A stretch of 64,000 nucleotides of DNA from Siderastrea siderea. Lineage: Eukaryota; Cnidaria; Anthozoa; Scleractinia; Rhizangiidae. Every line of letters begins with the position of its first letter. Position 1 is the first letter of the stretch. Shown here one piece after another: positions 49,523-60,180 of the stretch. The stretch covers positions 43,434,201-43,498,200 of the forward strand of contig OZ034969.1 in assembly GCA_964030785.1 (NCBI GenBank), given 5' to 3'. The position numbers and the translations under genes are program-made. Below the pieces are notes generated by a model that had not been told where the DNA came from, did no database searches, and was given only the letters and a program-made list of their open reading frames with translations.

Positions 49523-49964
49523 TTTGACGGAAGATTCTGTTGAGTGGGACGCATGCGTGCTTTCCGTATCTCTTGAAGCTCCTTGCGGGGGAGTCTTGTC
49601 ACGTGACCACAAATCTCGGCGATTTGTGAGAGACCGAGAATTGTTCTTAAAATCCCTCATGTTGGATCTACGGCCAGAGGGGGCATCTTCCATGGACTCT
49701 AAACGCCGTCCCTTCCACATGAAAACATTTCTATCACGCTCAAACAAGTGAATTGCCAATCAGATTTCTTCATGATCGATAACTAATGTTTCTTTCCCAA
49801 GGCGTAACGCTAAATGACCGAAATTCGAGCCGGGTTTTTACGCCGAAATTTGGCTGTCACGAAGTGAGGTCGACTTGATTACGCCAACCAATTAATTTTC
49901 ATTGGTGTGTTTTCCGTATCTCATTATGACTGGTTCGGAGCAAACATCAAAACAAGCCACGTTA

Positions 49965-49972
49965 TGACGTCA
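49965..49972. promoter_or_regulatory. CRE palindrome upstream of FHOD
   Basis: A perfect TGACGTCA lies about 445 bp upstream of the FHOD start codon. This is the full CREB/ATF site. One such 8-mer can occur by chance, so the link to FHOD is only positional. Confidence 0.25.
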
Positions 49973-50358
49973 GTTGTGTCACAACCTAATGTCGTCGACA
50001 TTTCCGTTGGGTCTCGCATCCGCCGACTTCAAAAATTCGGTAATTAACTGACTCTGGTATAATTACACTTATGCAAAGCACATGAAAGTGTAAAACAGAT
50101 ATTTAAGCAAATTTGTTCGTCCGTGAAGGTGGAAATTACAGGATATTTTCATTCCAGAAGACTTCACAATTCGCCTAATCAAAAAACAACACACACTGAA
50201 CTAACACAATGGGGATTAATCACGTAAAGAATGTTAAGAATGTTAGAAATGTTTGATCGGGAGCGTGACTGACAGAACTGGCAGCCAAAATCGTTTATAA
50301 AATAACTTCAAGTCTAACCATACCTAAACTGCTTGGAGGAAAATGTTTTTAGACCTGC

Positions 50359-50859
50359 ATGGGTAAAATTCCAAAAAAACGGAATGCGATTTTGCTTCAC
50401 GCTGGCTCTCACATGATGTCCCAAGACAAGAAACTAAGTTGGAGGCGGTTTTTCTCTTGCCCAAGAGTCAAGGAGATTAATTCACTTATAAGATTGCTCA
50501 CTCAATACAATACCCGGTTTGAGGGTTGTTTTCAGAAACATAATCCACTTAGAGAATCAAGTTTTCAGAGATGCAACTTTAAAATGTTACGTTTTTTAAC
50601 TGGGGTTTTCATAAATTGGATAAATCAGTTCAAACGAATACGAAATTCAGACCAAGAGCAAAGCGCTGGAAAAAAATACAATATTTCACCGCGGAACAAA
50701 GATGACAAATACAACTATATAAGCGGCAAATCTAAAAACAAACAACACGGTATCAAAACTTTCGATATTAAGTTTTGTTTAGAATATTCAATGACTAAGG
50801 GTAAGAGATTCCCAGGCCAAGTACGAAAAAATTATTTATCAATTCGCGACCTGTACTAA
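50359..50859 (+). CDS. Unassigned 166-codon reading frame
   Basis: The longest clean plus-strand frame in the right 14 kb. It is basic (many Lys and Arg) and has no signal peptide, membrane segment or motif that I recognise. It starts about 840 bp from the FHOD start codon in divergent orientation. Neighbouring frames (51231-51476, 51577-51825) are shorter and equally anonymous. It may be chance in AT-rich DNA, an orphan gene, or transposon debris. No intron pattern supports a longer gene. Confidence 0.15.
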   Translation: MGKIPKKRNAILLHAGSHMMSQDKKLSWRRFFSCPRVKEINSLIRLLTQYNTRFEGCFQKHNPLRESSFQRCNFKMLRFLTGVFINWINQFKRIRNSDQEQSAGKKYNISPRNKDDKYNYISGKSKNKQHGIKTFDIKFCLEYSMTKGKRFPGQVRKNYLSIRDLY

Positions 50860-53563
50860 AATTTGACCTGATAGAATATATTCTTTTTATAGCTCAGTTG
50901 TGCTAATTATAGAACCAAATCTCTCAGCTGACTGATCATTTTTGCGGGTGAAGAGGGATAGAAAAATGATTTTCTTTTTAGTATTATCCGATTTTGGCCA
51001 TAAAATTGATTTCTCTGATATCAAAACATACCTGAAGTATGATATTGGTTTACTCAAACATCGCCGTAAAAGACAAAATAACTTTGACCATAACCAGTTT
51101 ATTTTGAGTGCTTAGCATTGCAGGTGAAGGTTATTTTGTCAAAACACTTAACCTTAAATACATTGTAATTCGAAAAGTATGTTTAATACCGTTAATAGGC
51201 TTCATTAGGGTCAGGTGAAATTACTCGGTATTGAAATTTTTAGTCGGAAAATGCATAAAAAATGGTGAAAGTATACGGGAGAATGAATGCAATTCAACTG
51301 AGGAAATTCTAGAAAGCTCCAAACAGTCACTCATGCAGTCTTCCGCTAATAATAGAAATTCCAAGTTCCCCTACAGCTGGAAAGCGTGCATAACATGCAA
51401 AGTAGAGTATAAACTTCAACTATTCAGACAACTCATTGCTTTATTGCTCTTCCTTCTGGCTTTGCATACTGTCTAGACGCACGAAAACAGTTATTCCTAC
51501 CAACCGAGTAAAGTGTTCCCAGGCCCTTTACTAACTATGACAAAGCTGAGTCGCTTCGATTTCGACGCCTTCTTTAGTGCCGTTTCTAATCGCGTTAATT
51601 TCTATTTTGATAAAAATACGAATACTACTAAAACACATAAACAAAACACAAGCCATGACCGAAAACAAACAAAACAATAATGGGTCAATAATGGGCGGGA
51701 AGAGACATGTTGTTAGGCTTGAGGATTGCAAGGAAATGTACAATGCGACTTCAATCACTGGCGATTTTATACAACTTCACAAAGATTATAATAGAGGAGA
51801 GGAGAAGACACTTTTAGTGAAATGATTCAAAGGAGAAATCATGTAATTGCGAAAATTTTAAAAAAATGTCAACGCAACTAAAATGCAACAGCAACCATTA
51901 AGGTATTTATTCCTTCATTGTAGCTGTGGCCTGAGAAAGTTTTTGGCTTGCATTTCATTTCATTTCAGTTAATTTATTTCGGCCTTTTACTACCTTACAT
52001 TAGCAGATTCCACGTACAGTAGCACATCGTGGCTTTCAATTTCTTTGGACAAATGACTGTATTCTTTTTCTGAGGACAAGTACTTCGCAGCCTGGGAAAA
52101 CAGATGGCGTTTGGCGCTCTCCCGACCACCAGTTCTCAGGCTATGGCCCCAATTTGTACTCATAAATTTCCGAAAAATATAATTTTGAGGCCTCGAATAC
52201 ATATAAATCTGTGAGATTCCGTTCATGTTTTAATACGAGAATTTCTATCAGTACTGTAATCTTCTCATTCGATTTTAATTGCCGTTGAGTTTTCGCGTCT
52301 AATCTATGTGCCGTATCAAAGGTTTATTGGTTCCCTCGGGTTCCTTAGCCGGGGTATGTACCCCATATGCCCCTGTGTTAATCGGCTGCTAAATGACTAA
52401 TGACAGTAGTCCAAGGAACGTATGTGGTCTCAAAGGTAAGATGAGTGCCGAAAGGGTAGGAGTGTAGACAGGAGAAAAACGATACAGAAACTCTTATGTC
52501 GATGAGAAAGTTTTTGGGCCCGGCTAAAACAAAACATGCAAACAGACTCAGTACCAAGCGCGGGAAACCACCCTTATAATAGCCATAAATTAGTACTGAT
52601 ACGAATTCTTCTGGGAGTCAGTTTCATATTTTCATTGGGAATTTGAGCATTTTGCACAATTGGTAGGGCCACCAGTTAAGCCAGTTTTTAACTGTTATGT
52701 ATTCACCCTCAAAAGATCTGTCCCGTTTCCTATCAAATCAGACCCAGCAGCAGTTTGGTGAAAGCGGTTTCAGAAAAGCGTCAGCCACAAGTGACAAGGG
52801 TGGTGCTTACAATTTACGCAATGCTGACACACACGAAAACGAAAAATCCAAGATTGAACGATGGGGATTAGTGGCGAGGATCATCTGCTTTTCCTGCTCC
52901 TTTCGGTTTTCCTGTTGTATGCTTTCCAATAGTATTCCGTTTTCCGTGAGGTCAAACCAGGATATTAACACGTACATCCAGCTGTGCGGTTTCATGCAAA
53001 TAGGACACCACGCCCGGTATAAAGCAAGATAACAAAGAACCACAAAGCTGCCCTGAACCAGATATCCCCAGCAAAGTAATTAAAAATGAACTACTTTATA
53101 TTTTGTTCGTGCACACTTTTAGCTACCATTTTTAGCCGACCGCTTAATTTAGCAAATTAGCGATCTTATCAAACTTCTTAAATTGAGCACTCGCTTATAT
53201 TAAAATGTGCTTACAAATTGAGGAAAATTGTTAAAAATTGCAAAGAAGCAACAACAAAGAAATTATCAAATTACATGCAAATGACGGGTTCACAAAATTG
53301 CTAAAATTAAAGAGTATTAAAAAAATAACATTTTTCATAATTACACAAAAGCGTGTGGGGGCGAGGTTATATTTTTTGACTGTCGCATTGGGCATTGCAT
53401 GCAGCGATCACCACTTTTGTCAGTGTAAGGCAAATCTTGACAATTTACAGAAAAAGAGCGAGGAAAATTCAGCCTCAAGCCATCAGGTTGCTACGGCTTA
53501 ACAAGAAAGGGAGTGTCCAACAATTATCCTCATTGCAAAATCTCGGAAAAAACCCACGAGTTC

Positions 53564-53733
53564 TCAGAGACTCTACTGCTAGCAGTTCCTTTCTAGATAG
53601 TCGTGAGGGCGCGCGAGATAGCCGAGAGCGCAAGCTATCAACAGTGCGGCGCCAAGTTTCGACTTTTTCGCTCGGCTATTTCGCGCGCCCTCTCGACTAT
53701 CCAGAAAGGGACTGCTAGCAGTCGAAGAGACTG
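53564..53733. mobile_element. GC-rich inverted repeat with about 60-bp arms
   Basis: CTGCTAGCAGTTCCTTTCTA, GATAGTCG and GAGGGCGCGCGAGATAGCCG in the left arm pair with CGGCTATTTCGCGCGCCCTC and AGAAAGGGACTGCTAGCAG in the right arm, around a 40-bp loop. It is probably a foldback MITE. Confidence 0.7.
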
Positions 53734-55439
53734 TCCTCTCTTGACGTTCATTAGCCCTTACGCATGTTATACGTCCGACTAGCTTATTTTCACATGACCA
53801 AGCCTCGCTTTCGAAGTATTAACCTGTGGCGTTTCTAATCAGCAAATTCCTAAAGCGGCAAAATGGAAAGCGTACTCCCACAAAAACAGTGTCGAGTTAC
53901 CAAACACTTGCAAAGGATATCGTACAAGCGAGGCATGGGGTGAATTTTGAGCTGGTGACATGCGTAAGCCTGACGGGTTTTTCTCCTTTGGCATCTGACT
54001 CCCATTTCGGTTATCGCCGATTCCTGAGAGCTCTCAGAGTTTAGCTGTTTTCAAGCCTCCCCCTTGTTTGACCCTGGCTCAATCATATGATGGCCGATTT
54101 AAACAGTACAACTTTTTAAAATTTGTGCGGTACACATGTCGCAAGCGAAAAACCCGGGCGGGGAGGAGAAAGCAAGGACAATCGCGTGTAAACCTCGAAC
54201 GATCGCGGCTTTGCATATCCGTCCTCGCTCACTTGAGGCCGTGTTTTGGCGAAAGCCCAACATAGGTTACACATTTAGTTCTTACAATTTTATACACCCT
54301 TGATGGGCTTATTTAGTGATATGAATTTCGCTTATTAGTTTATTCTTTTTTATTGCAATCAATTCATACTTTTTATTTTAGAGCTGTCTCTTCGCAAAAG
54401 TTGTCTCAAATATCTTTTTTCCACGTTCAGTGGGTACACGTTTATCTTAACCTGCTATTCTTTGTTTCAACAGACAGTTAATTTTCATTCAAGTTATAAT
54501 CGAGACAAATAACCTGAATTTCACAAAGTTTCATGCATCGTACAAAAAACAAACAAACAATCGCGTGATGTTGAAATGAACAGATTTTCGGCCACTAATG
54601 AGTGAAAGCTTAGCACAGGAACTCACAGACCACAGAAAAGTTATTTGTTATAAGGAAGAGATCACTTGAAGCATATCTTCAAATGAAAAGTTTCAATTAA
54701 GTGTTGAGCACATCATTCATCGCAAATGCAATCCTTGCGGAAGCTCCCGGGAAGTTACTGTATTTTACCGTGTGCTATCACGCGATCGTTTGTTTCTTTA
54801 TTTCGCGCTGACTTTTAGAATTTTCAGGTTCTTTGTCATGTTTATTTTAGGGTCTTAAAAGAGGTTTCATAGCTATGAATCTTAAGGACTCTACACTAGT
54901 TTTAATCAAAACTCTAAGCTCGTTTTTTGACGAGAAACACAAATCAAAATAAAACACAAACAAACTGACACCAATTTACTCAACACTAGCTAATGAGTAT
55001 CGGTCACCGCATCCGACAATGACGTACAACTGCGTGTCTCTTTAAAATGGCTTGCATTCCTCACTTCATAACGAACTCAAGGTCTGTGGCCTGTGTTGGA
55101 ACAAGCGATACCAGTGGAAAATAAACTCGCTAAAAGAGAGTAATTTTTTCTTTTCCCTCAGCATCCACGCTTCCTTTTCTTGGACCTTGTAATCCTTGTA
55201 ATCTGCAGATTATTAGCAGCCTTTATTTCTCTTCAAGGATAGTGCAGCGCGCGATACAAGAAAGATATCAGCGCGGAACAAATCGCGAGTAACAGGTGCA
55301 CTTTTAACTGCGGTTGTTCACCAAAAACCACAGCATAAATCTCGTTGACATGAGAACAAAGCAGTTTTCCTAACGAAAGCCATAAAGCTACCGAAATCAA
55401 AGGTAATGTGTCATCTCATCGAACATAGATCACAGAAAG

Positions 55440-56070
55440 AACCAATAAGAATTCAGAACCCGTACACAATCCTTGCAATTGGCGCCAAGAGTCACGTGTC
55501 ATCACATCATTTCGTTCTGTTTGGCCAATTGAAAACGCCAAACATTCCTCGGTTCATGGACAACCGCTCCACACACCACCTTAAACAGACTGCGATTCAG
55601 ACCTTGGGTCATCACCCACTTCACAATGAACTTTGGTCATCATCTCATTTGCAATGCAACTTGGGCCTCCATCTTCTTCTTTCCGCTTCGTTACAAGTCC
55701 GTTGTTGGTTTTCGTTTGAATTTCCGAGCGGACCGCTCGCTGGAACGGTACCGAAAATGATTTCCGTGAACGGTGAACACAAATCCTCCAAGCTCAAACG
55801 TAAACACGCTGTTAGCTTTGGGAATCACTGTAAATCAAAACGAATACACATCAGTTGAGTTATGTTACATTCATGCGTTAGTTAACTGTTCTTACCAACA
55901 AAAGCAAACATGCTGGTGTTTCTTTCTTTTTCAGTCATCCAGACTGCGAATCCAAAACTCATCATGCCCATTGACAAATTGGCGTTTTCCCGCGCTTAGA
56001 ACCCGCTGCATGTTTTTACTTCGAGTTCTGATTGGTTCATTGTGTGACGCGTTTGCTGTGATTGGTCAGG
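55440..56070. promoter_or_regulatory. Promoter-like stretch with CCAAT and E2F-type words
   Basis: CCAAT occurs near 55441 and 55523, and ATTGG near 56031 and 56060. TTTCCCGCGC at about 55986 resembles an E2F site. A plus-strand start (MISVNGEHKSSKLKRKH) at about 55758 lies within a 150-codon frame (55406-55858) that I do not recognise. It could be the 5' end of a gene beyond the right edge, or chance. Confidence 0.2.
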
Positions 56071-56902
56071 CTTGGTTTCACAGCAGTTAAGAGCTCCTGA
56101 CCAGAAATATCGAGAATCCCACGACAGAAACGAAATTTCATATTTTATTTTATTTTACCAAAAAAACCCTTTGGTAAACTATTTTCAAAAATCATATTTA
56201 AAAGTTCCTCCGCTTTTCGTTTTTTTTTTTCAAAATTTAGATAAGTTCGAAGTACGGCTGGGAGCTCGCTTGCGCTCCCCGGAAACAAGAGAAAATTGTG
56301 CATTTTTAGCAAGCTCATACGCAAAAATGGAAATCGTTCCCGTTTTACCATTTGGCTCATACGTACATCATTCTTCCCTCTACCTAAAAATATAAATATC
56401 GGATACAAATTTGTATTTTTAGTCTCCATGTTGACCTGTTGAAGATACCAACCTTGAAGGGTTCAGAGTCAAAGTAAAATTGGGGTCAACTTCAGAGGCT
56501 TATAACTGACCTAGCATGTATTTTTCAGACCAAAAATATACATGAAATGTAAGCTCAAGCATTCTTCTTCACTCTCTGAAAGTGTCGTTTTTGGCCCGCT
56601 AAAAGAGACACGTTGAGAACAAAAAGTGTGCAGGGTATTTTGAGCAGTTTCGGTAGAGCGGCCGTTGTCATGCGATCCACATCGGTTCCACTAAAGCAGT
56701 CATAAGACAAGGTTTCACCGGCTCATTGTTTTGGATAGGTTAATAAAGTAAAAATATATACTTTTCTCTTAGAGGTAACTATGTTACTATGGCTTAGGGG
56801 CAACCCGGTTTGCTTCTCTACAACGCAAATTTATTTATAATGTAACAATATCTTGTCTTGCTGTAGTCAAATTAGTTTATTTTATTTTATTTTATTTTTT
56901 TA

Positions 56903-58694
56903 TGGGGGAGGGATCCTAGGGGTCATTTACAGATTCAGATATTTTAGGGTCGGACCATTTGTAACTTTAGAGGGGGTGGTTGCAAAAATAAAGCTTTTGT
57001 AGAAGAAACGTTGCAAAAAAAAAAGCGAAAGCTTTTTGTCGCAAATAGAAAGTAAAGAAAGTAGTTAATTCGGGAGAATTATATATATCTTTTTCAATCG
57101 CCGCTAGGCCTTGCACCGACGTAGGAAGGTGTGAAATGATACCTGTGCTAAAATCTCAAGAACCGTCTGAATCCTTAGGCTTTGTTCACACGGATCGATT
57201 TCCAAACGGTTCCGGTCCAGATAGGTGTTCACACGGAATCTGCTATCCATACCGTCTATCCGGTCCAGTAAAGGTCCGGTTTTTGGACCTGCAAAAATGC
57301 AGGTCCAATTTTGGAACCGTCCCGGTCCCATATTGGACAGGTAATAATATTTATTACTTACAGGTACTGTGTGAACACCTTGACCGGTTCGTTTTGGTTT
57401 CAACAGCGTAATTTAGGCTTGGGCACTAGTTAAATTTATCGCGCTCAGTGTTGTGTTTTTGATTAAACTCACCTAGAAATTTAAAGAGAGACCAAACTAC
57501 TGTCTGCGATGGCACAGCTGCCACATATAACTTATTGTAATTCTGGGTTTAAAGCTTGAAAAGGTTAAAAGCTCAAGTAAAAGAAGAAGGTTAAAGCTTT
57601 GTGTATTTTGTAATCGGCAGGGATGGGGTAATTTATTACCCGGCCAGATGCCTTTAGCTTCTTTCAATTGATAGATTCAGCCTTCTTCGATCGTCTTTAA
57701 CGCATTTTGGTCTCCCGGTGGATAACGTATTGGTACAAACAGCTGATTTTCTCACGTTGGTCCAGAAGCGGACTGGTACCGGACAATTTGTGTACCGGTC
57801 CCGTGTGAACAGATGCTCATAAATGAAACGGTCCCACGTGAACAGACCTGGTCTGGTCCAGAACCATTTGGAAACTGTTCTGTGTGAACATAGCCTCAGA
57901 CGTTGTTCGTAAGTGTGGGAGAGGGTTGGGCCTTAAGAGAAGAAACAAAGAAAGCTTGCCGCTTCGATGACAAAAAACGTCTACCTCGAAAAAAAGTTCA
58001 ATATTGGCCATAAGAAGGAAAGTGGACGCAGATGAAGTATTGTGGGCGGAAATAAGCCGGATCGCCAGGTTCCGATGGGAAGTGTCTGACGACCCAGAAT
58101 TAGCCACTGCGTTAGTTTAGGATCTAGCGGCAAATGATTTCCATGCCTTTGAAAAATAAACCACTTCGAGTACCGCAAAACAAGATATCCCCTCAAGGTT
58201 TCAACTGGAACATCTCATCGCGTACGACCAGTACGACATCTGCGCTGATGGCAAAGAACGGCTACCGGAAACTTGGAGTTTTCAGTTCAGTTTCACTGCG
58301 AGCGCTTTGACTTGTAAACATCTCCTTTGAAACTTAGAAGGAAAGTACCCTACATCAGCATACTAGACGAAATGGTTTCAAGTTGTTCTTGTGGTGGCGC
58401 TTTGTTAACTGAATGTGTCCCACGAGACTTAAAAAAACGATCAAAGACAATAAGAGACGTATCATTAAATTTTTGCATTTTTCTGCAGAGTTATTATGAT
58501 TATGAGTTATTTATTCATTTTTTCTGTAACTAAAAGCTTCGCTTGAATTTCCTTTCCCTGGTGTTTTTGTGGTCTTTCTTCCGCAAAAGCTTTGGGGGAA
58601 TATTTTGTTTTTCCAACCACCCCCTCTAAAATAAATGGTCCGACCCTAAAATATTTGAAAGTGCAAATGACCCCTAGGATCCCTTCCCTCATTA
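56903..58694. mobile_element. Middle inverted repeat pair (about 130-bp arms)
   Basis: GGGATCCTAGGGGTCATTT, ATTTTAGGGTCGGACCATTT and TAGAGGGGGTGGTTG occur at 56908-56985 and, inverted, at 58600-58690. The pairing runs on through AAGCTTTTG. The pair lies wholly inside the outer pair. Confidence 0.7.
57177..57896. mobile_element. Inner TIR element with TTCACACGG-rich ends
   Basis: The left end AGGCTTTGTTCACACGGA and the right end CTGTGTGAACATAGCCT are inverted. CCGGTCCAG/CTGGTCCAG words repeat in both arms. A GGACCTGCAAAAATGCAGGTCC-type hairpin sits near 57284-57305. About 720 bp, inside the middle pair. Confidence 0.65.
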
Positions 58695-59097
58695 GAGCAA
58701 AGTCACCTCGTATAATATACATTCAGAACGGCTATTAACTGGAAAACTAATATTCATGTTTAAGCAAGAGCTCCTGGTTTAAGCCCATTTAGGTAGTCAC
58801 TGCGTCACGCTATCCCATATCGTGCCTATCAGGAAAAATTCTGTATTTACATGTGAAACTTTCGATGAGTACATACAAGCGGTCATGTGACTAAATATGT
58901 CCGCCTGAAAAATAACATATGTCACGCAACTTTGTTATTTTAAGATTTACATGTATTTCGTATCTGACAATGTTCGATTTTCTATTGAAAATATATCAAC
59001 TGATAACAACCGAGGGTCGAGAAAGAACCGGAAACTTGAGCAGACTGTTTCTTTCCCTAATTAGGGTTGCAGTCGAACGCACTCCACTAATCTGCGA

Positions 59098-59275
59098 TTA
59101 CTACTAGTTTTAGTATAAATCTACTAGACGTTCAAAACTTAACAGCAGACACTACATGGTTTTATTGAAAAATGATATAAATAGGATCTACAACAGAATA
59201 GATAGTGAGTAGTGTAGCCAATCAGAGAACAGCATTAGTGATAGAACGGTAGTAGATTTATACTAGTTTTAGATA
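59098..59275. mobile_element. Small inverted repeat abutting the outer right arm
   Basis: CTAGTTTTAGTATAAATCTA at the left pairs with TAGATTTATACTAGTTTTAG at the right, about 140 bp apart. It merges with the inner edge of the outer right arm. Confidence 0.55.
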
Positions 59276-60022
59276 GAGGAAAGAATGAGATACTTAGGAG
59301 CCAAATAGTAAAACGGGAACGATTTCCATTGTTGCGTACGAGCTTGCTAAAAATACACGATTTTCCCTTGTTTTCGGGGGGCGCAAGCAAGCGTCTAGCC
59401 GTATTTTGAACTTTTCTAATTTTTGGAAAAACCAAAAAGCGGAGGAACTTTTGAATATGATTTTTGAAAATAGTTTACCAAAGGGGTATTTTTGGTGAAA
59501 TAAAATGAAATATGAAATTTCGCTTCTGTCGTCGGATTCTCGATATTTCTGGTCAGGAGCTCTTGAAAAGGTTTTCACATCGAGCGTTCACCAGACTCAA
59601 AAATAAAAAAGGCCCGCTTTCATGTAACAGGCGTAAAGGACAGAATAACGCGCGCAAGAAAGTCAAGAAAGACACTTTTGGTTCTATTCCTGATTGGTTG
59701 AGAATGTGTCACAAACTTGCTTGTTTGCTTTATTAATCAAAAACAAAGAGTAATAAATCAAAACCAAAGCAAATGCGTATTATTTTCGACGCTCGCATGA
59801 AACCTGTTATGTCACAAAACCTCTGTAATGGCTCTATACAATGCTATACTTTGCCATAAAGAATCTGTCAAGCCCCCTTCAGTAACATAGGGACTATGTA
59901 TGTACAAAGACCACCCCCTCATCTTCATCTCTTTACACCATATTTTTTTGCAGTTGTAAATTGTATGCTTGATACTACGCAATTAGAAAAAAGTTATATA
60001 TCACACAAAGCATTAAAGAAAG

Positions 60023-60180
60023 ATGGAATATTCAATATTTCACGAGCGTGGGACAAAGAAACATCCGAGTCCCCGAGGGAAATCCAACCCATGACCCCCC
60101 GTCCAAGGTCATGGGTTCGATTACCGTCGGGTACTCAGTTTTTTTTTTTGTCCAACGCTCGCGACCTATTGAATATTCCG
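60023..60180. mobile_element. 160-bp palindrome with a B-box-like centre
   Basis: Arms of about 73 bp start GGAATATTCAAT and meet at ATGACC/GGTCAT near 60095-60107. The right arm holds GGTCATGGGTTCGATTACC, close to a tRNA T-arm/pol III B box, and then an 11-T run. No A box or anticodon arm is visible, so no tRNA is called. Confidence 0.65.

Larger units (their letters stand above)
56089..59564. mobile_element. Outer inverted repeat pair (about 300-bp arms)
   Basis: 56089-56389 and 59270-59564 are inverted copies, starting AAGAGCTCCTGACCAGAAAT and ending with its complement. The conceptual peptides (SSYAKMEIVPVL and SSYATMEIVPVL) also match. They could be long terminal inverted repeats of a 3.5-kb element or two opposed copies of one repeat. 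No transposase was seen. Confidence 0.65.

Noticed and set aside
51531..53043. Minus-strand frames with membrane-like segments (51531-51758, 51990-52226, 52807-53043), considered as pieces of a GPCR
   Set aside because: Short stretches look like transmembrane or helix-8 sequence, but they are in the wrong order for one receptor, lack DRY/NPxxY in place, and have no splice pattern joining them.
56072..59578. Matching peptides around MEIVPVL as a gene pair
   Set aside because: They are translations of inverted repeat arms. No start, domain or splice signal supports coding.
60095..60130. tRNA gene
   Set aside because: Only a T-arm-like word is present. There is no acceptor pairing, D-arm or anticodon arm in the right place.
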